A stretch of DNA of 64,000 bases from Nocardiopsis metallicus (GTDB lineage: Bacteria; Actinomycetota; Actinomycetes; Streptosporangiales; Streptosporangiaceae). The stretch lies in the NCBI RefSeq assembly GCF_014201115.1, contig NZ_JACHDO010000001.1, forward strand, positions 5,208,001-5,272,000, in the 5' to 3' direction. The notes beneath the pieces are model-generated. The model saw nothing but the letters and a program-made list of their open reading frames with translations, was not told the origin of the DNA and did no database searches. Numbering within the stretch: position 1 is the stretch's first letter; each line of letters opens with the position of its first letter. This document shows positions 24,594 through 34,092 of the stretch, in pieces. The position numbers were made by a program, and so were the translations under genes.

Positions 24594-25495
24594 GCACCAC
24601 CAGCACCGGTCCCGGAGCCACCGACCGCGCCCAGCGCGCCCGCCGTCCCTCCTCCTTCTGGCTGCACGTGGACGGAGAGCTCAAGGAGTTCTGGCGCTCC
24701 CCCATCACCCTGGCGTTCATCGTGCTCATGCCGGTGATGTTCTACGTGGGCTTCGGGCTGGCCTTCCGCTCCCAGGCGGAGGAGATCCGGCTCGTGGGCG
24801 AGTACGAGATCACCCAGGCCAACCTGAGTTTCGGCGGCATCCTCGGTTTCGCGCTGATGTCCGTCGCCTTCGCGAACGTGGCGATCGGCCTGGCGATCCG
24901 CCGCCACCACGGGCTGTTCAAACGCTTCCGCACCACCCCGGTCCGCCCGGTCACCGTGATGGGCGCCTACCTGATGAACACGCTCCTCACCACGGTCATC
25001 GTGCTGGGCGTGGTGACCGCGATCGGCCTGCTCGGCATGGGCGTGACCATCGACCCGGCACGCCTGCCCCAGCTCCTGACGGCGCTGCTGCTGGGCTTCG
25101 TGTGCATGGCCCCGCTCGGCGCGGCCGTCTCGCTGCTGCCACCCAACGCCGACGCCGCCGTGCCCATGGTGAACGGCATCTTCTTCCCGGCCGCGTTCCT
25201 GGCCGGCGGGTTCATCATCCTGCCGCTGGGCGACGCGGTCAGCGCGGTCGTGGACCTGCTGCCGGGCCGACCGCTCACCCTGCTGGTCCAGGGCGCGCTG
25301 TCCGAGTCCGGTCCCGTGTGGGACTGGTCGGCGGTGGGCCTGCTGCTGGCGTGGTCGCTGCTGGGAACCGTGGTGGCGCTGCGCTGGTTCCGTTGGGCGT
25401 CGGAGCGGGAGCCGCGCGGCTTCGGTTCGGCCAAGACCAAGGACAAGAACGGGGCCGAGAACGGGGACAAGGCGCGGGAGGGGACCCGAGCTTGA
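24590..25495 (+). CDS. ABC-2 type permease of the RiPP cluster
   Basis: 301 residues. A 4-base ATGA overlap with the ATPase gene sets the start. After a cytoplasmic N-terminus (WLHVDGELKEFWRSPITL) come six hydrophobic segments, including LAFIVLMPVMFYVGFGLAF, TVIVLGVVTAIGLLGMGV and the last near GLLLAWSLLGTVVAL. This matches the DrrB-like ABC-2 membrane protein family, which works as a dimer with the upstream ATPase to expel antibiotics. It is followed by a TTGA overlap with the LanB-like gene. Confidence 0.9.
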   Translation: MSTTSTGPGATDRAQRARRPSSFWLHVDGELKEFWRSPITLAFIVLMPVMFYVGFGLAFRSQAEEIRLVGEYEITQANLSFGGILGFALMSVAFANVAIGLAIRRHHGLFKRFRTTPVRPVTVMGAYLMNTLLTTVIVLGVVTAIGLLGMGVTIDPARLPQLLTALLLGFVCMAPLGAAVSLLPPNADAAVPMVNGIFFPAAFLAGGFIILPLGDAVSAVVDLLPGRPLTLLVQGALSESGPVWDWSAVGLLLAWSLLGTVVALRWFRWASEREPRGFGSAKTKDKNGAENGDKAREGTRA

Positions 25496-28176
25496 CGACA
25501 CCTGCCGAACCCGAACCCGCCGAACCCGGACGGTCCTTCGAGGTCGTCGAGGGCCCCTACCTGGTCTCCCGGATCAATCCGTATCCCTTCCGACAACTGC
25601 GCGGCGGGGACCCCACCGCCTCGCTGCTGCGTACCCTCGCCGAGCTGGAGCGCGACCGCGAGGACCTGCGCGAACCGCTCCTCGAAGCGCTGCACCAGGC
25701 CGCCCCGGAGCTAGGCGAGCCCCGGGGTGCGGCGCTGGCCGCCAAGCGCGCGGTGTTCAACGGGCGACCGCCCCGCGCCGACCTGCACGACCACCCCATC
25801 ACCCGCAAGGTCCCGCTGCTGGGCGCGTGGACGGCCAACTGGCACGAAGCCCAGGCCGCGGCGGCCCTCGTGGACGCCGGGCACGAAGCGGGGCTCAGCG
25901 CCGAGCGCGCGATCCTGGCCGCGTGGGCCCGCGACCCCGCGGTGGACCGCTCCACCGCGCTGTCCAGCCCCGACCTGCACCGGGCGGTGGCCGCCCGCGC
26001 CGCCACCGACGAGCCCCCGAACAAGCGGATGCGCAAGGCCGAGGCCGCCCTGGTCCGCTACTTCTCCCGGTCCACGGTGAAGGTCAGCCCGTACTCGATG
26101 TACACGGCGGTGCACTTCGCTCCGCTGGAAGAACTGGACGCCGAAGGGCTCACGGGGGCAGACCGCACCCTCCGCCTCACCTCGCGCGCCGAACTCCGCA
26201 GGCTGCTCCCCCGGCAGGCCGCCCGCGCCCTGGCCGCCGACCCCCAGGCGCGGCTGGGCCTGGAGTGGGTGCTCACCGGCGGCGCCCGCCGGGAGGTCAC
26301 CGACCGGGGCGAGCGCCTGGTGGTGCGCCGTCGCCGCTGGGCGCCGCCCTCCCCCGGTCTGCGCGCCGAGGCCTTCGGTGAGGAGGAGGTCCGGCTGCCG
26401 CTGACCGGGAGCTGGGACCGCCTCGTCACGGTCCTGGAGAAGCGGGCGGCCGCGCCGGTGCGGTTGGACGGGCTGCGCGACGCGGTCGCCGCCGACCTCG
26501 GCTGCGGTCCCGAACGGGCGCTGGGCGTGCTGGACCAGTTGATCGGGGTGGGTGTCCTGGTCCCCTGGTCACCCGTGCCCGAACAGTCCCCGGACTTCAG
26601 CCGCCACTGGCACCGGCTGGCCAGCGCGATGCCGGGCGAGGCCGCGGCCCGGGTGGCGGCGGCCTTCGGGGAGACGGAACGGACGCTGTCCGGTTTCGCC
26701 GGATCCGACGGAGCCGGGCGCGCCAGCGGCGTGCTGCGGCTGCAACAGGTGTGGTCAAAGGCGGTGGGCGTGCCGGGTTCGGCCACCTCACCGGTGGTGG
26801 AGGACTGTCTGGTCTCCCGGGGCCTCCCGGTGACACGCGGCCAGACCCGCGGCTGGTCGGCGGACCTGGGGCGGCTGATGCCGCTGCTGTTCGCGCTGGA
26901 CGACCAGCGGGTGCTCTCGGGCGCACTGGAGCAGGTGTTCGTGGGCCGGTACGGACGGGGCGGACGCTGCTCGGACCTGGAGGGTTTCGCCCAGCACGCG
27001 CGGGCGGCCTTCCCCATGACGCAGGCGCTGATGGGCGGCGACCCCGCCGCCCTGGCCGGGGCGGACGAGGAGCTCACCCGGCTCCTGGCCGCGCGTCGAC
27101 GGGCCGTGGACCACCTGGTGGAGCTCGGCCGCTCCGGCGGGGAACACGCGGAGGTGGACCCGGGGGTGGTGGACGAGGTCGCGGCGATGCTGCCGGACCG
27201 GGAGTTCACCGCCCGGCGCTCCTTCGCGGTGTTCGGCCAGGTCGTCCCCGGACAGAGCGGGGAGTCCGGCCTGGTGGTCAACCACCTCTACGGCGGCCGG
27301 GCCCGCTACTTCAGCCGGTTCCTGAACCAGATGCCCGGGGAGTTCCGCGAACGCGTCGCCGAACACGTGCGGCGGCTCGGCCCGGCAGGTGCCGACACCG
27401 TGCACATGCGGTCGGCTCTGGGTTTCAACGCGAACCTCTCGCCCGCGCTGGCCGCCGAGGAACTGGCGCTGCGCGACGAACCCACACTGCTGCCCGGCCC
27501 CGCCGCCCGGGACCTCACCCTGGTGCACACCCCGCACGGGCTGCGCCTGGTCCGGGAGGAGGGCCGCGAGATCGACCCCGTCTACACCGGTTTCCTGGTG
27601 CCGCACGCGCTGCCCTACGACGAGATGCTGGTGGCGATGGTCGCGGACTCGCCGTTCTTCTCCTTCGGCGACCTCGCCATCGACCTGCACGAACGCTGGA
27701 CCGGACAGGGTTACCGGGGCGCGGCGCCCAGGATCGGTTTCGGTTCGCTCACGCTGTTCCGCCGCAGGTGGGGCATGGACGCGGCCGAGTTCACGGCGGG
27801 CCCCGAGGAGTCTTCCGCCGACCTGTACCGGCGGTTGAACGTGGCGCGCGAGCGGCGCGGCATCCCCGAGCAGGTGTTCGTGCGTCCGCTCCAGGGCGCC
27901 CGGCTCGGTCCGCTGGAGCGCGCCATGGCGCCCAAGCCCCAACACGTGGACTTCCTGAGCAGGCTGCACACCGGGACCGCCGCCAAGCGCCTGGCCCACC
28001 TGGGTCCGACGCTGCTGGTGGAGGAGATGCTGCCGGGGCCGGACCACCACCGGGTGCGCAGCCCGGCCGGTTCGCACGCCGGTGAGCTCTTCCTCGAACT
28101 CTCCACGGTGCCGCGCGCACCTGCTGGCGCCACCTCCTCTCCGGCTTCCCCCATCCCCCAGTCGAAGCGAGGCTGA
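25492..28176 (+). CDS. LanB-like glutamylation protein (split lantibiotic dehydratase N-terminal domain; LazB/TclK type)
   Basis: 894 residues from TTG 25492. The TTG overlaps the permease TGA (TTGA), which fixes a start 130 codons inside a longer open frame. The sequence has the lantibiotic-dehydratase N-terminal layout: VSRINPYPFRQL, RKAEAALVRYFSRSTVKVSPYSMY, then GQVVPGQSGESGLVVNHLYGG and RSALGFNANLSPALAAEEL further on. In thiopeptide pathways this half transfers glutamate from glutamyl-tRNA to Ser/Thr side chains of the core. A separate protein removes it to leave dehydroalanine. Size and position in the operon match LazB-like proteins. Confidence 0.88.
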   Translation: MTTPAEPEPAEPGRSFEVVEGPYLVSRINPYPFRQLRGGDPTASLLRTLAELERDREDLREPLLEALHQAAPELGEPRGAALAAKRAVFNGRPPRADLHDHPITRKVPLLGAWTANWHEAQAAAALVDAGHEAGLSAERAILAAWARDPAVDRSTALSSPDLHRAVAARAATDEPPNKRMRKAEAALVRYFSRSTVKVSPYSMYTAVHFAPLEELDAEGLTGADRTLRLTSRAELRRLLPRQAARALAADPQARLGLEWVLTGGARREVTDRGERLVVRRRRWAPPSPGLRAEAFGEEEVRLPLTGSWDRLVTVLEKRAAAPVRLDGLRDAVAADLGCGPERALGVLDQLIGVGVLVPWSPVPEQSPDFSRHWHRLASAMPGEAAARVAAAFGETERTLSGFAGSDGAGRASGVLRLQQVWSKAVGVPGSATSPVVEDCLVSRGLPVTRGQTRGWSADLGRLMPLLFALDDQRVLSGALEQVFVGRYGRGGRCSDLEGFAQHARAAFPMTQALMGGDPAALAGADEELTRLLAARRRAVDHLVELGRSGGEHAEVDPGVVDEVAAMLPDREFTARRSFAVFGQVVPGQSGESGLVVNHLYGGRARYFSRFLNQMPGEFRERVAEHVRRLGPAGADTVHMRSALGFNANLSPALAAEELALRDEPTLLPGPAARDLTLVHTPHGLRLVREEGREIDPVYTGFLVPHALPYDEMLVAMVADSPFFSFGDLAIDLHERWTGQGYRGAAPRIGFGSLTLFRRRWGMDAAEFTAGPEESSADLYRRLNVARERRGIPEQVFVRPLQGARLGPLERAMAPKPQHVDFLSRLHTGTAAKRLAHLGPTLLVEEMLPGPDHHRVRSPAGSHAGELFLELSTVPRAPAGATSSPASPIPQSKRG

Positions 28177-28180
28177 CCCC

Positions 28181-29329
28181 TTGACCGTCGGAATCAGAGT
28201 CAACTACCACGACAGCGACAAGAGCGCCCTGCTCGGCGACTGTCTCGTCCCCGCGGCTCGCACGGCAGCCGCCCGCGCGGGGATCACCTCCGCCTGGCTG
28301 CACCTGCACTGGCGGCGCGGCCCGCACTGCGTGCTCTACGCGGACGGCGAGCCGGCCGCGGTCGAGGCCGCGGTGGCCGAGGCCCGCGAGAGCGTCCGTG
28401 CCTTCCTGGAGCGCCACCCCTCGCGGCGCGTGCTGGACCCCGACCAGTACGAGGTGTTCTCCCAGCGCATGGGGCGCCTGGAACTGGTGGAGGGCCCCTA
28501 CGCCCCGATCGAGGCGGACAACACCACCCAGCGGTTGCGCGGCGACCCGGTGGACACGTTCCTGCGCGGACCCGAGGCGATCGCGCTCAAGGGCCGGGTG
28601 CTCACCGACGGCATCTCCCGGGTGGCCGGTCAGGTGGGCGGTCGCGGCGGTGAACGCGCGGTGTTCGCGAACGTCTTCGCCGGGATGGGCGCGATCGCCG
28701 CGCGCTACCCCGAGTGGGGGCTCAGATCCGGTTACCAGGCCTTCCTCTCCCACTGGAAGGAGTACTTCCACTGGTCGGACCCGGAAGGCCGGGCCCAGGC
28801 ACAGCTGGCCTCCTCCTACCGGGCGCAGCGCGAAGGCCTGGTGGAGTCCCTGCGCGCGGTGCACGAGGGCACCGGCCAGGACCCGTTCGCCCTGGCCTGG
28901 GGCGAGTGGGCCGACCGCTGGCTGCCCGAGGCGATCACCCTGGCCAGACAGGACCACATCCTGCCGTTCCCGCACCCGGAACGGCAGGAGCGGGCGGCGA
29001 AGTTCGGTGACGACGTGCGGGTGCGCTGGAGCGGCTCCGACGAGCGCTCCTACAGCGACTTCCACCGGGAGTTCCGCAAACTGGACTTCACCCGGCTCGG
29101 CGACGGGTACGGGTTCGCGGCGTTCCGCTTCCTGATCAACTGCTTCTTCGACCTGCTGCCGCTGATGGGCGTCGCCCCGATCCAGCGCTACTCGGTGGCG
29201 TACCTGTTCACCGAGGCCGCGCAGGAGGTCGTGGGCGAGAGCTGGGAGGAGACGGTCCGCAGGGTCGTCGACCACCAGCAGGGCGACCCGGGGCTGAAGC
29301 CGACCCTGCCGTGGGTGGGCGATGCCTGA
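28181..29329 (+). CDS. Putative pyridine synthase (LazC/TclM type, SpaB_C-like fold)
   Basis: 382 residues from TTG 28181, 4 bases after the preceding stop. It has the thiopeptide-type SpaB_C-like pattern: SAWLHLHWRRGPHCVLYADGE, VFSQRMGRLELVEGPYAP, and a LINCFFDLLPLMGVAPIQRY segment near the end. Enzymes of this family either eliminate glutamate or, in the TclM/TbtD/LazC branch, perform the formal aza-Diels-Alder closure that makes the six-membered nitrogen ring and expels the leader. The elimination domain is supplied separately at 34089. That, and the order matching lazABCDEF, makes pyridine synthase the better call. The two possibilities should be resolved by phylogeny. Confidence 0.75.
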   Translation: MTVGIRVNYHDSDKSALLGDCLVPAARTAAARAGITSAWLHLHWRRGPHCVLYADGEPAAVEAAVAEARESVRAFLERHPSRRVLDPDQYEVFSQRMGRLELVEGPYAPIEADNTTQRLRGDPVDTFLRGPEAIALKGRVLTDGISRVAGQVGGRGGERAVFANVFAGMGAIAARYPEWGLRSGYQAFLSHWKEYFHWSDPEGRAQAQLASSYRAQREGLVESLRAVHEGTGQDPFALAWGEWADRWLPEAITLARQDHILPFPHPERQERAAKFGDDVRVRWSGSDERSYSDFHREFRKLDFTRLGDGYGFAAFRFLINCFFDLLPLMGVAPIQRYSVAYLFTEAAQEVVGESWEETVRRVVDHQQGDPGLKPTLPWVGDA

Positions 29330-30950
29330 GACCAGCGGATCCCCCGAGTCCCCGACCGCGGTGCGGCTCAAGAGCGCCGTCCGCGCCCGGTCCCTGGCCG
29401 CCGAGGGGGTGGCGCTGAGCATGGGCTCCACCGCCGTCGTCGTCCGGGGAGCCCAGGCCGACACCGTGTGGCGGGCGCTGGAGCCCACCCTGCGCGCCGG
29501 CTTCCAGCGCTCCGCCCTGCTGGAACGCTTCCCCGCACGGGGTCGTCCGTTCCTGGCGGGCATCCTCGACCAACTGGCGGAACACGGTTTCCTCCGCGAT
29601 CTCGAACCCGAACCCGACTCCCTCACCGAGGCCGAACGGGCCGCCTACCCGCACCTGGAGTCGGCGACCCGCCGGCCCTACGCAGCACTGGCGGCGCTGC
29701 GCGCCAGCGTGGTCCGGGTGCGTTCGTCGTGCCCGCTGCTGGAGGCGGAGGTGCGGCGGGCGCTGGCGCGGGCGGGGTTCGGTGAGGTCCAGGCCGACAC
29801 CGAACCCGCTCCGCAGGGTCCGATCCTGCTGACCGCGAGGCCGGGGGAGGCAGGTGGAGGGGCCGAGTACGTGGTCGCCGCCGACGGCGGCCTCTGGTTG
29901 ACCGGACCGCGCAACCGTCCGGGCACCCCGGACCTGTCCGGGCGGTTGCGCGCCTGGTTCACCGGTCGGGAGACCGACCCGGCCCATCGGGAACCGGATG
30001 ATTCGGCGCTGCGGATCACCCGCACCCTGGTCGCCGCCCAGCTGGCCCTGGCCCTGGTCGGACATGTGGCGCGCAGTGTTTCGGACACCGCCGTCCCCGA
30101 CGACCCCGAGTTCATGGTGACCACGGACGAGCTGGTCAGCGAACCGCACACCCTCCTCGTCCCGGACCCCCTGGACCCGGCTGCGTCCTGGCCGCTACCC
30201 GCCCCGGCCCCCCGGGACACCGCACCGGCCGAGCCGTTGGAAGTCCCCGACCGCCTGGACGCGGTCACCCACCTGTGGGACCGCGTCTTCGGCCCGGTGT
30301 CCCCGCCCGCCCCCGAGGACCTGTCCCAGCTACCGGTCGGCCTGGCCCGGTCGGGGCGGTATGCCGGATGCGGCTTCACCACCGCCCAGGCGAGGGAGAA
30401 CGCCCTGGTCAACGCATTACAACAGGTGGTGTGGCGCGCTCCGGAGCACGTTCCCCAGGCCGGCACGGGGCTGGGGCTGACGCCCGTTGCCGCGATCGGG
30501 GCGGCCGTGGGCGATCTTGTCCTGCGAGCGCCCGAGGAGCGCTGGAAGGACGTCGACCTTCCTTCCCCGTCCCCGGCGGCACGACGGCTGTGGACCGCCC
30601 TGACCCTGCGGCTCGGGGTCACCGCCGAGCTCCGCCTTCAGGAGCTCGACGGATCCGGAATCCGGCGGGCGCAGGTGGTTTCGGGACACGGCGAACTACG
30701 GGGAGCGAGTGCGGCGCCCGAGCCTGACGCCTGTGTTCAGGAGGCGCTTCTCCGAGCGGTCGCCAAGGCCCGGCTGGCCGAGGAGGCCCCCGACGCGGTC
30801 CTGCCGACGGCCTCGACCGGCACCGAAGCGGTGGCCTCGGCGCTGGCGCGCTGGGCCTTCGAGACGGGGAGGGTGCGGGTGACCGCGCCCGGAGGGGCTG
30901 ACGGCTGGCGCTCGCGCGGGGTGCATGCGGCGGTGGCCGCGTGGACCTGA
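29322..30950 (+). CDS. RiPP recognition (RRE)/Ocin-ThiF-like protein, YcaO partner (LazD type)
   Basis: 542 residues from ATG 29322, overlapping the previous gene by 8 bases. The N-terminal part (GVALSMGSTAVVVRGAQADT, LLERFPARGRPFLAGILDQL) looks like the winged-helix RiPP recognition element found in Ocin-ThiF-like proteins. The rest has no zinc motif and no E1 catalytic residues that I can see; a C-terminal GCGFTTAQARENALVNALQQ segment is reminiscent of YcaO-like folds. Proteins of this class bind the leader and hand the core to YcaO. The order directly before YcaO fits LazD. Family call is by position and N-terminal pattern. Confidence 0.7.
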   Translation: MPETSGSPESPTAVRLKSAVRARSLAAEGVALSMGSTAVVVRGAQADTVWRALEPTLRAGFQRSALLERFPARGRPFLAGILDQLAEHGFLRDLEPEPDSLTEAERAAYPHLESATRRPYAALAALRASVVRVRSSCPLLEAEVRRALARAGFGEVQADTEPAPQGPILLTARPGEAGGGAEYVVAADGGLWLTGPRNRPGTPDLSGRLRAWFTGRETDPAHREPDDSALRITRTLVAAQLALALVGHVARSVSDTAVPDDPEFMVTTDELVSEPHTLLVPDPLDPAASWPLPAPAPRDTAPAEPLEVPDRLDAVTHLWDRVFGPVSPPAPEDLSQLPVGLARSGRYAGCGFTTAQARENALVNALQQVVWRAPEHVPQAGTGLGLTPVAAIGAAVGDLVLRAPEERWKDVDLPSPSPAARRLWTALTLRLGVTAELRLQELDGSGIRRAQVVSGHGELRGASAAPEPDACVQEALLRAVAKARLAEEAPDAVLPTASTGTEAVASALARWAFETGRVRVTAPGGADGWRSRGVHAAVAAWT

Positions 30951-32746
30951 CCACTCCCCCGGTCAGCGACCGGCGCTCCCCCGTCGGCGCGACCCTGGAC
31001 CACCCGCGCACGACCCGGGTTTCGGGCGGGATCCTGCACACGGCGATGAGCGGGGCGCTGGCCGTGCTCGGCCCCTGGACCCCCGACGGCGCCACGGGCT
31101 GCTCCCGCTGCGCCGGGCTCTGGCGCTTCGACGTGGAGGGCGAACCGGTCCCCGACCGCTCCACGCCAGGCGACCTGTTCACCCTCTGGGAGGACGCCTT
31201 CACTCAACTGGTCGCCGCCGCCGACCCCGCTGACCTGCGCCTGCGTCTGCTGGCCCTGGACTGCCGCACCGGCGAGGTCACCCGGCACGGCTTCGTCCCC
31301 CATCCCCACTGCGGCCACTGCTTCACCGACGGCCGAGGGCTGGCAGTACCGGCCTCCGACAGCCTCGACCTCGAAACCCCGCTGCCGGTGGTCGGCGACG
31401 CCCTGCGCACCCGCGCCATGGACCGGAACGGCCTGCGGGCGCGGCTGCTCGACTTCCGATTCGGTCCCGTCGCGCACGTCTACCGGGACGAGGAGTCCCC
31501 GCTGGCCCTGATGACCTGTGAGACCGTCGCCCCCGGCCACGCGGGACGGGAGGGCGGCTACGGGCGTTCCACCCGCTTCACGGCCAGCGAGGTACCGGCC
31601 TTCCTCGAAGGCGTGGAGCGGGTGACCGGCGGGCGACGTCTGTCCGGCGCCGCCACCGTGCACGGCTCCTACGCCGACGTGGCCGACGACGCCGTCGACC
31701 CCGCCTGCCTGGGCCTGCACGAACCCGAGTGGTACGGGCACCCCTCGTTCGAGCCGGTCCCCTACACCCCGGACACCCCCACCACCTGGGTGTGGGGGTG
31801 GTCCACCCGGGAACGGCGCCGGGTCCTGGTGCCCGAGCACGTGGCGTACTGGCACGCGGGCCGGGCCGACGAACGGTTCCTGTACGAGTCGTCCAACGGT
31901 TGCGCCGTGGGCGGCACGCTCGCCGAGGCCGTGCTGTACGGGCTGTTCGAGGTGGTGGAACGGGACGCCTTCCTGCTCGCCTGGTACTCGCGCACCCGGC
32001 TGCGGCTGATCGAGGGCGCCGACGACCCCGACCTGCTGCATCTCACCGACCTGCTGGCCGAGCGCGGGCTCCGGCTGCGGTTGTTCGACCTCACCTCCGA
32101 CCTGGCGGTACCGACCGTGCTGGCCACGGTCACCGCCACCGAGGAGGCGGTCCGCGAGGGCCGGGCGCCCGCCCTCAGCCTGGCCACCGGCACCCACCCG
32201 GACCCGCGCCGCGCGCTGATGGCGGCGGTCGAGGAGACCGCGACCAACGCGCTGATGTACCCCAAGTGGGTGCGCATGCGGCCGTCGGTCTCGGTGGAGC
32301 GGTGCCGTCCGATGCTCGACGACTTCACCCTGGTGCGGACCCTGGAGGACCACACCGGCCTGCACGGTCTGTGGGAGGCCCGCCCGCTGTGGGAGTTCCT
32401 GGACCACCCGAGCGGGAGCGTGGGCCTGGACCGGCTCACCGCGGGTCGGCCGCCCTCCTTCGCCGGGACCGACCTGGCCTCGGTGCTACGCGCGAGGCTG
32501 GCCGCCGTGCACGAGCGGGGGCTGGACGTGGTGGTCGTGGACCAGAGCAGCGCACCGTACACGGAGGCGTCCGGAACCCGCGCGGTCAAGGTGATCGTTC
32601 CCGGCGCCCTGCCGATGACCTTCGGCCACGCCCACCGCCGGACCCGCTCGCTGGAGCGGCTGACCCGCGCGTCGACGCTCTTCGAGGGAGGGGTTCCATG
32701 GGAGGCACCCGGCAGGACGTACCCGGCACCGCACCCGTTCCCGTGA
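30941..32746 (+). CDS. YcaO cyclodehydratase of the RiPP cluster (LazE type)
   Basis: 601 residues from GTG 30941, overlapping the preceding stop. The N-terminal ~200 residues carry a Cys tetrad, CSRC (54-57) and CGHC (124-127, in HPHCGHC), the zinc-binding layout of E1-like partner domains. The YcaO domain follows: ESSNGCAVGGTLAEAVLYG, EVVERDAFLLAW, AVEETATNALMYPKW, and C-terminal PHPFP, the PxPxP tail. It uses ATP to convert Cys, and possibly Ser/Thr, of the precursor core to azolines, working with the RRE protein encoded upstream. The next gene starts 49 bases inside its 3' end. Confidence 0.93.
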   Translation: MDLTTPPVSDRRSPVGATLDHPRTTRVSGGILHTAMSGALAVLGPWTPDGATGCSRCAGLWRFDVEGEPVPDRSTPGDLFTLWEDAFTQLVAAADPADLRLRLLALDCRTGEVTRHGFVPHPHCGHCFTDGRGLAVPASDSLDLETPLPVVGDALRTRAMDRNGLRARLLDFRFGPVAHVYRDEESPLALMTCETVAPGHAGREGGYGRSTRFTASEVPAFLEGVERVTGGRRLSGAATVHGSYADVADDAVDPACLGLHEPEWYGHPSFEPVPYTPDTPTTWVWGWSTRERRRVLVPEHVAYWHAGRADERFLYESSNGCAVGGTLAEAVLYGLFEVVERDAFLLAWYSRTRLRLIEGADDPDLLHLTDLLAERGLRLRLFDLTSDLAVPTVLATVTATEEAVREGRAPALSLATGTHPDPRRALMAAVEETATNALMYPKWVRMRPSVSVERCRPMLDDFTLVRTLEDHTGLHGLWEARPLWEFLDHPSGSVGLDRLTAGRPPSFAGTDLASVLRARLAAVHERGLDVVVVDQSSAPYTEASGTRAVKVIVPGALPMTFGHAHRRTRSLERLTRASTLFEGGVPWEAPGRTYPAPHPFP

Positions 32747-34092
32747 GCGGCGGGGTGCCGCGCGGCGAACTCGGGGACGCGCTCGCGCACTTCCACGCGC
32801 AGTCCTACGACAAGGACGTGTCCCAGGTCGAGACGCTGTTCTTCGGTTCCGAACCGTCCAACGGCCTGGCCCGGCCGGTCCGGGGCCAGATCCGACCGCA
32901 CCTGAACGCCCTGAATCCGCTGCGCGGACTCGACGCCGCCGGCCCTGCTCTGGGCGGACCGTGGTCGCCCGCGCAGCGCCTGCTCGCCGCGTGTGTGGAG
33001 GCGGTCCGGGTGCGCCGGATCTCGGCGGCGGACCGCTACCCGGTGCACCGCGCCTACCCGTCACCCAGGGGCCTGTTCGGCGCGGACCTGTTCCTGCTGC
33101 CCGCCGAGGGGGCCGCGTGGTGCCTTCGGGTGGACCCGCAGTCGCACGCCCTCCAACCGTTCGGGGGGCGGGACGCCCCCTCGGACCTGGAGAAAGCCCT
33201 CTCCGAGGCCCGCCTGGTGGTGGCCGCGGACCGGCACCGCTACCCGCCCGGGTACGGAAGGCTACGCCCCTCCCTGGCCAGGTTGGAAGGCGGACACCTC
33301 CTGGCCTGCCTCGCCCTGACCCTCACTCGGGCGGGCCTGAACCCCCGAACCCATCCGAACCCGGACCACCCCGCGTGCGCCGAGGCCGCCCCGCTCCTGC
33401 CCGAGGGGATGGTCCCGATAGCAGCCATCACCCCGGGCCCTGGTTCCCACGGCGCGACGGCCCTGTCCCCCGAGGCCGCGGCGGAGGTGGCGGCCCGCGT
33501 CTCCCCCTCGGGGCGTTCGCTGCGCGCGTGGTTGGACGAGCGGACCAGCGGGGTGTCCACCGCCAACCTGGTGACGAGCGCCCACGTGAGCCCGGAGCAG
33601 GGTTCGAGGGTGACGTCCGGACTGGTCATGGCCTTTGCCGAAGTCCGCGCGGTCCTGTACGAACCGGATGCCCTGCGGCTCTACCGACACGTTCTGGAAG
33701 GCGACCGGGTGGACGGCCGGGTCGTGCGCGAGCTCCTTCCGGACGGTTCCGAAGGGCCCGCACGCCCGGTGCCGCGCACCGGGGAGACCAACTTCTCCGC
33801 CACGCTCGGCTACACCTTCGCCGTGGACTTCCCCGCCTGGGCCCGGGCCCACGGGGCCGAGCACGCGGAGACGGTCCTGCACACCCTGCTCGGGTGGATC
33901 GCCCAGTGGGGCTGCCTCGGCGCAGCCGCCACCGGCCTGTGCGCACGGCCCATGCGCAACTACGCGGAGGAGGACTGGGCCTGCGTCCTGGGCCTGGCCC
34001 CCGAGCAGACCCCCGCCTACCAGCTGTGGGTGCGCGCCGAACGCGGCACCTACCTGGACATCCCCGTCGACGCCGCCCCGGAGACCCCATGA
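32698..34092 (+). CDS. Additional SagB/nitroreductase-like dehydrogenase homologue
   Basis: 464 residues from ATG 32698, which has a strong GGGAGG ribosome-binding site inside the YcaO gene. The early region YPVHRAYPSPRGLFGADLFLLP matches the YPSPGAAYATQVWVV segment of the SagB domain at 34089. Later parts (TNFSATLGYTFAVDFPAW, LHTLLGWIAQWGCLGAAATG, MRNYAEEDWACVLGLAPEQT) fit a nitroreductase-fold flavoprotein that pairs as a dimer. A lactazole-type minimal set has only one SagB domain, fused to the elimination domain. This second one may oxidise other azolines, form a heterodimer, or act structurally. FMN-binding residues could not be judged by eye. Confidence 0.65.
   Translation: MGGTRQDVPGTAPVPVSGGVPRGELGDALAHFHAQSYDKDVSQVETLFFGSEPSNGLARPVRGQIRPHLNALNPLRGLDAAGPALGGPWSPAQRLLAACVEAVRVRRISAADRYPVHRAYPSPRGLFGADLFLLPAEGAAWCLRVDPQSHALQPFGGRDAPSDLEKALSEARLVVAADRHRYPPGYGRLRPSLARLEGGHLLACLALTLTRAGLNPRTHPNPDHPACAEAAPLLPEGMVPIAAITPGPGSHGATALSPEAAAEVAARVSPSGRSLRAWLDERTSGVSTANLVTSAHVSPEQGSRVTSGLVMAFAEVRAVLYEPDALRLYRHVLEGDRVDGRVVRELLPDGSEGPARPVPRTGETNFSATLGYTFAVDFPAWARAHGAEHAETVLHTLLGWIAQWGCLGAAATGLCARPMRNYAEEDWACVLGLAPEQTPAYQLWVRAERGTYLDIPVDAAPETP

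Noticed and set aside
25102..25491. N-terminal extension of the LanB-like protein inside the permease gene
   Set aside because: It overlaps 390 bases of a well-supported permease; the TTGA overlap at 25492 and the protein's natural beginning (VVEGPYLVSRINPYPFRQL) fix the start there.
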